DNA from: Chlorokybus atmophyticus
Lineage: Eukaryota > Streptophyta > Chlorokybophyceae > Chlorokybales > Chlorokybaceae
Direction: 5' to 3'
DNA: 64,000 nt
Assembly: GCA_009103225.1 (NCBI GenBank)
Contig: RHPI01002069.1
Location: forward strand, 2,346,206-2,410,205
The notes under the pieces were generated by a model, which was given only the letters and a program-made list of their open reading frames with translations, did not search any database and had not been told where the DNA came from. The position numbers and the translations under genes were made by a program. Every line of letters starts with the position of its first letter. Position 1 is the first letter of the stretch. Of the stretch, positions 26,373 through 37,874 are shown in pieces.

Positions 26373-29300
26373 ATGGCTCAGCGCATGAGCCTGGAGGAAG
26401 CTAGATTCGTTGTCGCAAACGTCAGCAAGTTGTCCAGCAGCTTGTCGCCTAGCAAGCTAGAGAGTGCTAAGCGGCTTCTAGAGGAAGAGGAGCGCAGCAA
26501 GCAAGAAAGAGCCCGCTTTCAGCAAACTGACATGCACTTCAGGCAAGACTGCCCCAGCTACACTCCTGCGCGCCCGCCAGCAACTGCTGGCGCAACAGCC
26601 ATGCCGCCTGCAGCTGCACGCAAGCATAAAAGCCACCAATCAGGTACTGGTACTGTTGCTTGGTTGAAACGCAACTTGCTNAAACGGTTTGTGGCATGCG
26701 CAGTCAGCTTGCTGGAAAAGTCTTGCAAGCGAAAGGCTCGCTTGATGCGCGGAATTAATGGCAGATAGTGGAACACTTTCTTGGGCGTCAGGACACTTGA
26801 ACGCGACGATTGTGCTTTGTACCTGGCAAGCGTTAAGGAGTTAAGCAAGTGGTTGCATTTGCCAGCCAGAAGGGTGAGATACATACGCAGTAGTTTGGTT
26901 TGCAAGCTCTACATGCACTCTCCACCATGGCATATAGCACTTGCCTTGATGAAAGGCAGATGGGGCAGTGTTGTGTGTCTGCGTGCGCTCCCCCAAAAAG
27001 CGTGCAGTCATTCTCACATACATCAATGCGTTGTGCCGGCAGTCCCATATGACGGAGGACACGCAGAAGGTGATGCTTATTATGAGGCAACTTGTTGCCA
27101 TGTGGTAGCATGCGCTCATGCAGCAGTGCGGATAGGCGATCAAGATCAGCTGCACTGGAAGTGCCCTTCACTTTGAAGTCCAACAACAGTAAAGCAGCCA
27201 TCTCGACTGTCAAGTCACTACCTGGAAACAGCGCCTCTTGCTGCATGTGCGATAGATCCTCGCAAAACGTGTCCACATCTGCCTCCCTTGCTTCAACCTC
27301 ATCTAGGAAGTCAAGTTCATTGACCTCCACTCCACCACTGTTTTCACTAATGTCAGAAGTTGCATGTTCAACGTCCGTTTCAACCGCTTCAGCAATCATG
27401 CTGCGCAACAGGGAAAATGTGTTGATAGATAGAGAGGGAGGGTCTGGGTTGGAAAACTGCGGTTTATCACCAACAATCACGCACAATACCTGTCTACCCA
27501 CGAACTTGTGGGCAGCGCTGCTGGCTCTTCTTCCCATGTGTTGCTGGAAACATCCGCTGCGTGATGCTGCACGGTCTCCTGTACATTCACCTCGACAGTA
27601 GCCGCGGGCGCATTGTATACTTCCACATTGTGGCTTGCCTGCCATGCACGTGTAAGCCTCTGGGTTCTATGTGTTTTGTACACTTATGCAGTCATTCCAA
27701 CAAACACTGTGCGCGCGCGCTCGCGATGGCATTGTGTGTCGCACAATTAGCTCGCACCAGCCACATGTCATAACTTAATGGATTGGTGCTGCCTTACCTG
27801 GTGATGCACCTGCTGGTGTTGCCCGCCAGCACTGACATGGTTGGACTGCGGTACACAATCTTAAGGAGGATCTCAAGGAGGTTCAATGCGTGCCAATGCT
27901 GTGTTCTGATGAAATAGACATAATCTATTGCATACACGATGCTGGCACAATCTGCAGTGCAACAGCAGCAACGCTTACCATGCGTCCATACTTTTGAAAA
28001 TGTCGAGTTTGTGTGCGCACGTTGACTGGTGTCGGCTGAAGCCCTTGACAAGTGTTGCAAGCGCAGTACACTTCATCATGCTTGCAGTCGCGACGGAAAG
28101 GTTGCATGCTTGCNAGACTGCCCCAGCTACACTCCTGCGCGCCCGCCAGCAACTGCTGGCGCAACAGCCATGCCGCCTGCAGCTGCACGCAAGCATGAAA
28201 GCCACCAATCAGGTACTGGTACTGTTGCTTGGTTGAAACGCAACTTGCTGGTTGTGCAATGTACAGCATAACCATTGAGCTTTCACATGCTGCTTGTTGC
28301 TTAGCGTTCATTGCTATGGTCACATTGTGAGTGCAATGCATGCATGCACGCATCCATGTGACAGTAGCTATAGCAGTGCACAGCATTACCATTGTGCTTT
28401 CACATGCTTGTTGCTTAGCGTTCATTGCTACTGTCACATGGATGCGTGCATGCATGTGACAATATGAACGCATTACTCAAGCAGATGAGCCAGCTGCAAG
28501 CAACCACGTCGTGAACGCAAATGCTTGGGGCCAGCTTGACCAGGTAAGTGGCAAGCTTCTGACCTGTTGCAGGCTGGTGCTCAGTGTTCTGGCAAACCAA
28601 CTCCTATGGTCAATGGCATGCAGAAGCGGACAGCCATTGCGCAGATGCTTGCAACTGCTCAGCCACACACATCGATTGCTGAGTGCGGAGAGCAAGTGTA
28701 CGAGAGCGCTATGAGGGTGAGCACTGGTCAAGTGTGCGTGAAAGTACAACCACCAGTTGCTATTATGTTTATCACTTGTTGCTTGCGTGCAGGCTAGATG
28801 CAGAGCGTTCCGGGACGCGTTTCTCAAATCAGGAACTCGTTTGTCACAGCAAAGTGGGGGACTGGTGGAAGTAATTCTCAGGTAGACATATGCAACTGCA
28901 AAGGCTGTAACGCTTTATCTTGCTCCGAGTCAGTCCTTCTGAGTCAGTCCTTGCTTTCCAACTTGCAGGGTCTTGGAAGCAGAGTTCCCTGAGTATGATC
29001 AGGAGAAACTGAAAATCTACTTCCGTGGGTCTATGACAAATCGAGACCATTACAGAAAGCGCAAGGTGAGTCTTGCAGTCTTGCAATGGAGGTTGTGGAT
29101 CTCACATACGGCAGAGCAACGCCTGATTGCAACGTTACTTTGAGCCTCATGTGTGCTGATCATGAGCATGCATTGCTTGTGCCTTGCAGTCTCCAGGTTA
29201 TGTGGTGAAGAAGCGCGAGAAGGACACAACCCCAAGCACAGCCACCACGCCACCAACACGCGAGGAGCATTCAACTCAGCACGCAGCGGCAGCCAAGCCA

Positions 29301-30480
29301 ACAGGACCGAAGCGGCAGCAGCAGAAGCATGCAACTCAGCAACAAACACCAAGTCAAGCTCAGGTATTTTAGCATGCAACGTTGCTTGTGATTAGGCTGC
29401 AACCCCCTCGGGCAACATTAGTACTTAACGGTCACGCAACGTTAAGTGACAGAGTGAATGTTTGCGCTGAAGGTGATTGGTTGACGGTTACATGTGGCTC
29501 ATATAGGATCCGGAGCCTCCTGCAGCTGAAAAAGTGCGCCCATCCAAAAGGCGGGCAGTCGCTAAGGACTCAATGAGAGCTGCTGGCACCGGCTCACCGA
29601 GGCCAGCATGTGATGGTGCAATGCATCAGCCACATAGCCCATCCGACAGTTTGGACGAGGAGCTACTTGATGTAGGTGTAACAAACCGCTTGTGCTACTT
29701 GCAATCACTGTTGCGTCACTTGTACTCACTCTGTGAGTGACTACAAGTATTGAGAATAGGCGTTAGCAATACCTCTCCTTATTACAGGTGGCGGCAAAAG
29801 CTCACGGTGCGCAGCGTGAGCATGCTGAGAAAGTACATCTGTGGCTTAAGACCGGACAAAAACCCGTGGCTATCGCACGCCGTTGTACGGACGCACTGAG
29901 CGCAAGCGTTCACAATCACAAGCTTGCTAAAGGTACGCTTGCTTGAGGTTGCTCGTTTCTCCATCTGCGAGCTGAGCTGAGTTGTATGCTTCAAGCACTC
30001 GAGTTCCTTGTTTGCTGAAACCGTTGGCACATATTGCAGGAGAAGTGGCCGTANGAGGAGAAGTGGCCGTGTGGCTTGATGAAGTGTTGCAGGCGAGTGC
30101 GAAGCTCCCGATCAAGCTTGGTGATTGGTGGAAGTTAAAGGAAGTGGAGCTGGGCAGTCGCATCGCATGGCCGCTCCCTTGCATTGGTAAGTGGTTGCAT
30201 GCAACCAAGCACTACTTGCAAGTCATGCTCTGATGGATATGTGTGTCTAACATGCTTGCACATTGCAGCGCCGTTGAACATGCAACCAAGCACTACTTGC
30301 AAGTCATGCTCTGATGGATATGTGTGTCTAACATGCTTGCACATTGCAGCGCCGTTGAACATGGTGCGTCATGCGGCATGTGACGGTGCGGGCTGCTCGG
30401 TTTGCGAGCAAGGGTTTAAGGAGAAAAGCAAAAGCGTCCAGCGAGGCCCTGGCAGTGCGCGGGGCCGCTCTCGTAGGTAG
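26373..30480 (+). CDS. CACTA accessory protein, 10 exons, unknown function
   Basis: Ten exons join in phase: 26373-26643 (repeated from 28115 on), 28485-28543, 28573-28716, 28793-28881, 28969-29065, 29190-29363, 29507-29671, 29788-29932, 30040-30186 (with an 18-nt unmerged overlap at the N, 30054) and 30350-30480. The product is about 467 residues, or 494 with the alternative last acceptor. Visible: an N-terminal coiled-coil-like stretch (SAKRLLEEEERSKQERARFQ), a central segment AFRDAFLKSGTRLSQQSGGL ... FPEYDQEKLKIYFRGSMTNR, a Lys/Gln-rich linker, and a Cys-containing basic tail (CDGAGCSVCEQGFKEKSKS ... RGRSRR). Its position inside the element and its opposite strand to the transposase recall TNPA-type accessory proteins, but no TNPA or other family is recognised. 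The central part may be DNA-binding (inference). The repeat-contig piece 26682-28113 appears wrongly placed inside intron 1. Confidence 0.7.
26682..28113 (-). pseudogene. Second, near-identical copy of the CACTA transposase N-terminal half
   Basis: Matches 23625-25056 almost base for base (constant offset of 3057) and encodes the same segments from the Cys-rich start to the first part of the core. A few differences exist (for example GDRAASR versus RDRAASR, and HQGKCYMPWW versus HQGKCYMPWR), so it comes from another element copy or allele. It is bounded by single Ns at 26681 and 28114 and lies inside the accessory gene's first intron, whose flanks (26546-26680 and 28115-28249) are the same sequence. 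It is most likely misplaced by the assembler. Confidence 0.75.
30198..30359 (+). repeat. 81-bp tandem duplication carrying a splice acceptor
   Basis: Two exact 81-bp units (30198-30278, 30279-30359), each containing the acceptor CACATTGCAG followed by the exon start CGCCGTTGAACATG. 81 bp equals 27 codons, so either acceptor keeps the accessory-gene frame. Use of the first adds CKSCSDGYVCLTC, a CxxC...CxxC segment. Confidence 0.9.
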
Positions 30481-30884
30481 GTGCACAGCTCTGGAGGGTA
30501 GCATGCAGCACTAGTTCTACTTGCAGCGCATTGCTGGCTTAGAATAGCAGACAGCAGCTCGAGAGACATTGTAGTAGAAGTCAGCATTGATTCGCTGACA
30601 TGTAACGTGGTTGTCATGGGTTGTGGTGTGCATAGCAGCTCCCCATGCATGACTGCAAATGTACGCGTCTCACGTTCAGTGCCATGCTATAGTGCATGCG
30701 ACAAGCCTATGACCTACGTTCACGCATTGTTGTCTCAAATCAGCATGCTGGCAGCACGTATCAAACTGGAACGACTTGGACTCACACGATGCAGTCTCAC
30801 AATCAGCATGCATCGCGTGTGTTCAAGCTGCATGCTGGCGTAAACACATACACATGTATTTGGAAATGCGATTGCCAAGTCAGT

Positions 30885-31147
30885 CTTTTACATCTTACAA
30901 CCAAGCAAGCATAGCTCATTATAAGTAGCTACTTGCAGCCGCTTACAACTTATCCCAAGCCATATGGAGCTGAGTTTCAGCTGCTCCAGCGCGTACCTCC
31001 TTTGTCGTGTGATGCGTTAACATCAAACAGCAATGTTGTGCTTTAAGATGGACATTTCAAGATGTAAAACGTCAGACTTTTGTGACTGGATTTTGGTGCC
31101 TTACATCCACTTTTCAGATGTCTTAATGCAGCAAGAATTTTGTAGCA
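30885..31147. repeat. CACTA right terminal and subterminal repeats
   Basis: Contains CATCTTACA, CTTACAACTTA, AAGATGTAAAACGT and CTTACATCC motifs and an AGCTGAGTTTCAGCT near-palindrome (about 30969-30983) matching the left-end palindrome. It ends in ATTTTGTAGCA at 31147. Confidence 0.65.
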
Positions 31148-31150
31148 TGC

Positions 31151-33420
31151 AGCCTACCGCCCCCAGCCGTACCAGCTGCAGCTTCTGGCATTGACGCAGC
31201 AGAAGGACTGGAAGGCGACGCATCAGTTGATTAGCGTGGTTGAGCAGGCGCAGCTCTTACCAAGAAACGCTCCAGAGCTTGTTGTTGAAGTCTGCCTCCC
31301 CTCCATGCACCTGCTGCTCCAGCGAGACCCGAAGCACCAGGCGAGGGGTTGAGATGAGCATCAGCTTGCACCCCCGGCAGCTGGAGAGAAGAAGTCTGCA
31401 TGGGCTCTGTGTCCGACCGAAGCAGACACTGGCTCTGCTGCCAGTCAATCAGACGTTGGAGAAGAGCCGTCTCAGGGAGGAAGATCTGCCAGCCGCGCGG
31501 GCTTGGAGTTGTGCCTCCCACTCCAGCAAGGTTAGTAAACGCTGAGCATCTGCAGCTGCAGGGGAGAGCGGGAAAGGCGTAGCCGATACAACAATGGGCA
31601 ACAAGTAAATAAGATTTGCCTTTTCATTTGCCCGGACCAAAAGCAAACTGCATATGCTCGAATGCCGAGGAGATCTCCAAGTCTTCCTCCTCCGTGTTCA
31701 AAGGAAAAACCTACCGCTTCCAAGCTGTCACTGATCTGAGCGTGAAGCCATGACAACGGGGACACGGGCTTGTCTTGAGGAGGGAGGAGCCTGGCAACAC
31801 GCACGCCGGACGTCTGCCCTGCGTCGGACAGCAGCACCCTGGCCAGACCCTCACCGTGGCTAAGACGATGCGCATCAACAAGTGGTGCTACGAAAACAGT
31901 GTTGAGAGCAGCCTCTCCCAACGCCAGGCCCGCATCAGCCAGCACCGTGAAAACCACTCCAGCAGCTAGGGGGGGACCGCACCAGCGCTGACAGGATGAG
32001 AAGGGTGAAGAGGAGACATAAGCCGAGCTGCCTCACGCTCATCCTCCTCCACCATGTCGTACCATGATGTTGCCTGGGTGGAGGTCGGCGCAGCAGGCAT
32101 GAGCCATTGTGTAAACGAGGACGGGGGAGGAGCCAGGGGCCTAGCTTGCTGGCTGCTGCCGCGGGATTTGCACGCCACCACCTGCCATTCTCCTGCCATG
32201 CCGGGGGAGGGGGGGGGGGGGGGGGNGACAGGCTCGGGGGGAGGGCCCTCAGCAACACTGGCAGCAACGGAGGGGCGGGTCACTTGAGAACTAGGCTGGA
32301 CAACACCACCTGGGAGAGAGGGAGCACCTGCCAGCGCTGGAGGGACCTGCACTTGTGCAACGCCAGCTTGCCCCACCTCCTTGTTGGCTGGGTTGCGGGG
32401 ACAACGACAACGAGTGTGTCCGGGCTGCGCACAAAGATGGCACACCACAGGGGAGGCCGAGGTAACGATGTTAACAGTGTATGTGAGACAGTGCCCTGCA
32501 CTCCTCATCCTGCAAGAAAGCTTGGGGGGGGAGAGTCACACCTTGATGGGGGAAAGCGGTAGCGTGTAGTTGCTGTCTGGAACGGAGAGGTGGAACAGGT
32601 TTGCTGGTTAGGAATAGCCGGACCCAAAGCTCCGAAGTGTTGAATAGCAGCACGGGCGAAAGGAAGCTCCGGTCACATGCCAAGGTAGGATCCACGAACG
32701 TGAAGCCGATGCATCCTCCCAATGAAGCACACGAACACAGCTACCACTTGGGGGGGGAGGGGNGAGCAGTTGCTGTTGTGCCTTAGCATAGATCTGCTCA
32801 ACACCTAGAGCAGAGTAAGAAAAACATTGAAACTCTCCGGGGGAAGAAGGAATGGGAAAAACTGAGGACAACAAACTCCCCTCCTGGGCATCCGCGCAAA
32901 CAGACCGCAGCCATGCTAGTCGCACATTGCTGGTTGATGACAGAGCGAGAGTGAAATCAAAGATGAATATTATTGCACGCGCATGCAATGTGTGCTGCCA
33001 TTGATCAAATGCATCCACGGGAATAGTAAACTCAAGGTGCGAGAGAGCACCCTCCGAAGGAGAGAAGAGCAACAAAGACGTGCAAGAAGCAATAACAGCA
33101 GAGAGGCACTCAGCTATGGGCAAGAGGCCCCTGGTGGGAGCCCCTGCAGGCTTGGTGGTAGTGCCTGGACGCAGGTGAGGCACGGGTGCCTTTCAGGCCA
33201 GACCAGCGGCTGCAGGGGGAGCCACGGCCTAGTGAGTGGAGGTCATCTCCTGCGGCGGAGCTGCAGGGATTGAAGCTAGCGTGCGGGCTGTCGGGGAGGG
33301 GTGGTCGTCCATCGCCTCCTCCTCAGCTGCCGCCATCGGGAACTGACCAGCGGCCTGGCCAACGGCTTGGTCAACGGTCCGGTCTTTGGCCATAGCCGGA
33401 CCGCTGATGTAGCTGCCATG
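31151..33420 (-). pseudogene. LINE ORF1 remnant with CCHC zinc knuckle
   Basis: Minus strand from about 33400: start MAKDRTVDQAVGQAAGQF with stops soon after, then LEFTIPVDAFDQWQHTLHAR, LAWLRSVCADAQEGSLLSSV, ELWVRLFLTSKPVPPL, VVCHLCAQPGHTRCRCP and a Pro-rich region. CHLC-AQPG-H-TRCR-C fits the CX2CX4HX4C knuckle of retroelement nucleic-acid-binding ORF1/gag proteins. The piece upstream of it resembles the RNA-binding part of plant-type LINE ORF1. Single Ns at 32226 and 32763 sit in or beside poly-G runs. Stops and frame changes make this a pseudogene. It is the 5' part of the same LINE family as 13722-19437. Confidence 0.7.
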
Positions 33421-33494
33421 TAAGACGATTCAAAAAAACTTGAAAATTCCCCAGCGCGGCGGGGAGGCCAAATCAGGGGCAAAACCCCATCCCN

Positions 33495-36400
33495 CGCGAT
33501 TAGCCATGTGACGGTGCTCGTGCCTTGTCACATGTGAGTTGGTCCAATCAACAACCCTTTCACCAAGACACGGTATTCACATCAGAACCTTGCCCCCTCT
33601 GCCAAGCACACACGCGCGCGCCCCGCCACTCGCGTACGCATGCGCATGCGCTCGAAGCTACACACCGACTTGTGTAGCGCCTTGGATCGTCACACAAGCA
33701 AGCACACCAGCGGATACACGCTAGCAACCCCTGCTAACCACCACCAAGCTTGCACACCAGAAACTAGGGAGCCAAGGTTGTATTGCACATTGTAAAAGGT
33801 CGCAGTTATACCTACTAGTCTGCACATGCTACTGTCTAGACGATTCCCGTGCTACACAAAACTAGATGCTAAGATGTTATTGCAAAAACTTTGTAGTATA
33901 CTTCTAGACCTGTCTTACGCACCAAAGATCTCCTGATTAGGTGCTCATATGGTCAAGCTATACTACTTGGCGCCAAGCCCTTCCAGGAATCTGGTTGAGC
34001 CTATCTCGACTGGCCCTCCGTTTTCTGGCACCTTCCTGGGGCCCCGGTCGATATCCGCGGCAAACTCGTAACTCGCCGATATGTGCCACATGTCATGAAA
34101 ACGTGGTGCTTGATAAATAGGCCCAAAAAGGTCCCAAAATCATGAAACTTGGCCTCGGATGTTACAAGCCACCTCCTAGCCCTTCCCTCCCGCGAGAACG
34201 CCGCTGCCGCCGCAAGTTCCACCGGGTGTAATGTATGCCGCTATTGTGTTGGATGCTTTATGCACAGAGCTGGTTAACTAGTGCTTACTAGGCTAAGTTT
34301 TCCCTGTTTGCCTTCGTAATGAGGACAACGTTTCTCGCCTTGCAGCTGCTCCACAGATCCAGTTTAACAATGTGTTTGCGCAGGCGGATTCATCCCACCA
34401 TATCCATCTTAAAAGGTTTACCGGTTGATTCCATTAAAACCCATGCCGTTTCCGAGAAGTACGTCACGTAAGTGCGTCTTTGCAGGCGTGCTTGCATGCT
34501 TGTACTCTGTATGTGTGCGTGCGTGCGATAAATAAATCGCGCAATGGAGATGCAAGCCAATTGTCACTGGCATCAGCTGCCACGTGCATGTCATGAGCAT
34601 AAAGCGCAGTTGTTGCTTAGCATGCAAGTAGGCAACTTGCATGTGCAAAGCAACCGATGAGCTGTATTATCTTCAGGTGCCATTTAAATGCTTTGAACAA
34701 CTCCGTTTAAAAAGTCTGTATAACGGAGCAGTGGGCAACAAAGATGCATACGACGTGTCGCACGATCAATAGGGACAACCCGTGGACAATGCTGTTTCAA
34801 AAACTATAAATATATGCAATATATGCAATATTACGAACTTCACAAGTAGGAACTCGTAACCTTACAGCATCATCATATTTAGATTATTGTTCAATCACAT
34901 GCAACTGAAAATAACTACTTACTAGTAGCTTTGATTCTGTTATGTCCATTTTTACACAATGTGCCTATTCTACAGTCTACACATGCTACGTGTTGGCAAA
35001 GTTTTACCGTCTCGACCATATGGTGTTGTATCTTTCGCTGATGTTATGCAATTTGCAAACAACACTGTGTATGTATTGTTTGCAAATTGTCATACATTTA
35101 ACATTTGCATCATAGCGTGTTTGTATACATATTGTGTGGTGCTCGTGGTTGCATTCTGCACGATATGTGTGTTACAAAGCTTTTCCTTAACATGATCACA
35201 ACAACATTTCATTTGATGCACTACGAGTCTTCTCATATTGCACACAACTTGATTTAATCACGTAGACACTCTGCTACCGAAACTTGCGTGCAAACGCAAC
35301 TTTCTACCTATTCAACAGACAATACTTGTCGCAGTGTGCCTACTTGATTGTGGCATTATACACTATCGTATACGGTAACGTCGATCAGTGTACCTCAAAC
35401 AATATCATTATGCATACAGTAGCCTATTGCACATCCTTTTCCTACAGCCTCCTATTGTTGCTGCCGCACTCGACGTGTTGGGAAGATTTCATTGCAAGCT
35501 TGGCGCGCAGTGTGGCGGCTGCCGCTCTGCATTTTGCGCGCTTTTTAAAATAAAAACTACCACAACACACTCAGAGCGCCGATTTTTATCGCACTACCCA
35601 AGGAATCGACCAATAGCGCGCTAACCCATAACACGACCCACATGATACATTTGTAACATCGTTTAAGCCTACATTGTATTAACAGCGCCAGTTTTGGTGA
35701 CGGAAGCACATGCCGGCCTTCAGCACGCCATTTGACTATAGCCTTAAAGTTAACGGCCTACAAGATGTAGGCCTACACCATGTAATTGTTTGCGGCTGCG
35801 GTTGTTTAATGTACATGCTAAGCGACGGGCGTACTATTAGCTGATTGTTCAGACAAACGAGATGTAGAAATCGTCTTAATTGATAGTGCTGTAGGCTAGC
35901 GCTCTACTTGTTGATTCCCGGCTCGTGCGATTGAAATCTGCATTACTATTGTGGCTCCAGTGTTAAGTTGTAATTGCTCAAAGGCGCAGTGTGCTGGAGC
36001 GCTTTGCTGCGCGCCTAGCTTGCGGTTCGTAAGATTTTTAACACGTCAAGTGGTGCAACACTTGAATAATTGATAAGAATTAGAGTATACGTCAAGGGGT
36101 ATATGCACATGTAATTAGCACAACACTTTGATAAGATGTGTGGTACTATTGAGGGACGCATGCATAATTGATATTATAGAGTCATGCTTGTTAATGGACA
36201 TTCACCAAGACTGATGCTGCATGTTATAGAAAAAGGGTTAAAACATACATACATACATACAATGTATAAGCAACAGAGCAAATGCACCCGATGTGTTACA
36301 AGGTGAGAAACCGTACAAACAGCCGGAGTCGTTGCCAGAGTGACAACAGCTTGCTCCTCAAGATGGCACACGTTGCACAACAAGGTAGTAGCAGTTGTTG

Positions 36401-36710
36401 TCATATGTGAAGTGTCAATAATAAGCGTGTTTAATGCACAACATCCTTGTCCACAGTTTATCCCCCATCATCTTGCAACACGCCATACGCGATCAGACTC
36501 AACATAGCCCCACCTCCCGAGACACTTTCAAGCTTGCAACCTCGCGCAGACGCTCATCCACTACATGAATTAATGTGGATCACATTAAGTTATAAGCATT
36601 TGCAGACAACACACGCGACGACCTTCTAGCAGCTCACGTGGACGTCTCTTACAAGTCATCGTAGGTCATGTGCTGTGCTTCCTAGTAGGAAGCACATCAC
36701 AATTGGCTCT
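33495..36710. other. AT-richer intergenic region, no gene supported
   Basis: Contains short frames only, a (CATA)n run near 36243-36262 and a hairpin around 36671-36702 (GTGCTTCCTAGTAGGAAGCAC). A minus-strand frame at 34001-34222 starts with poly-Ala and could be an exon, but nothing links to it. No RNA gene was recognised. Confidence 0.45.
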
Positions 36711-37089
36711 TTAAGAACTTGGACCTATTGGACCTAGCCCTTGCACTTGTTTAACATAAAAACCACTGGCATACCACATGCCCCCCCTTCTCATCACGTG
36801 CACAGTGCATATGACATGTTTGCGCAGGACTTGCAGCATTGCGCAAAGCCACAACGGCCGCCTCTTGCCTTTCGAGCAGCGCCGCTCGTCTCGTTTGGTC
36901 TGTGGCTTTGCGCTAATATGTGGGTCTGTAAGTCTGATCTGCAAGGTTGTGCAGGTCGGCAGTGGTTGCGACACCGCAGCAGATTCAGCTGGGGGTTGAA
37001 GTATGTGTACGAGTTCGAGTATACCTAGTAATAAGCATGTAACTCCATAATTGTATATGTGCACATACACACTCACACCCTGATTGACG

Positions 37090-37722
37090 TCAAAGGACCA
37101 TGAATGGTCCGTACCTTTGGACCGGGATTTTCCCCTGCTAAGTGAATTTGGTGGACCATATATGGTCGGACTGTCAATGACAGTCGGACCATGCATGGTC
37201 CAAACCTCACGTGAACGGTCCCGTGCTTTTTTGGGGTCGCACCATTTATGGTGACCTGTTTGTATGAGTTTGCAAGGACCATGTATGGTGCAATGCCCCC
37301 TGGCGCAAAAGACCATGCATGGTTTGTTACTTCCACATGTCTGGTGATTGACAGTCGCACCATGCACGGTCCATGGATGCGGAACGGAAGTCTTTGTTTG
37401 AACTGACATATCTTAGACCATGCATGGTGCGCTGCCCTCCTAGCTCAGTGGACCATTTATGGTGCCAGTCTGATCGACAGTCGCACCATGCACGGTCCAT
37501 AGATACGGACGTTGTTGTGCATATATGGTCCACAAGCGGTATTATGCATGGTCTGATTGACAGTCGCACCATGCATGGTCTATCATGATGCCACAGCCAT
37601 TGAAGCCATGCATGGTCCACAAGCGGCACCATGTCTGGTCCTAACAGACAACGCACCACATGGTCTGATTGGCAGTCGCACCATGCATGGTCTTAGCACC
37701 GGTGCCTGCACCGTGCCTGGTG
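37090..37722. repeat. Left array of GGACCATGCATGGTCC-type palindromes
   Basis: About 18 short palindromes on the pattern (G/C)(G/A)CCATnnATGGT(C/G)(C) in about 630 bp, for example at 37098, 37153, 37187, 37278, 37359, 37416, 37486, 37568, 37606 and 37679. Many are preceded by GACAGTCG or ATTGACAGTCG. Spacing is irregular (about 20-60 bp). The array lies just past the C-terminal end of the tnp2-like gene and mirrors a similar array past its N-terminal end. Confidence 0.85.
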
Positions 37723-37874
37723 CATACAATCCGACACGCATGCCATTCACAGAAATGCTGTGATGGACTGTCAAACAACAGCCCATCAGTGTCAAGCCAG
37801 TGAGACTGCAGTTACAGTCTCCTACATGCACTTCACGCTGCGGTTACAGGAGGTAACAGGAGCAGCTAACAACA

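Larger units (their letters stand above)
19438..31147 (-). mobile_element. CACTA (En/Spm, CMC superfamily) DNA transposon, mis-assembled internally
   Basis: The left end is CACTACAAAATATTAG at 19438. The right end, read inward from 31147, is TGCTACAAAATTCTTG. The terminal 32 bp match at about 22 positions, including CTACAAAAT and TTAAGAC-TCT. TGC lies immediately outside both ends (19435-19437, 31148-31150), as expected for a 3-bp target duplication, although the left flank is itself a CTG run. Inside are a TNP2-type transposase (-) and a divergent accessory gene (+), the usual two-gene CACTA layout. The flanks are LINE sequence. A 410-N gap and seven single Ns (25145, 25437, 25646, 26112, 26681, 28114, 30054) split it, so the length of about 11.7 kb is not reliable. 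Confidence 0.82.

Noticed and set aside
37090-37722. CRISPR-like array
   Set aside because: The repeats are short, variable dyads with irregular spacing and no constant spacer length, in an intron-bearing eukaryotic context next to a transposase. They are better read as subterminal palindromes.
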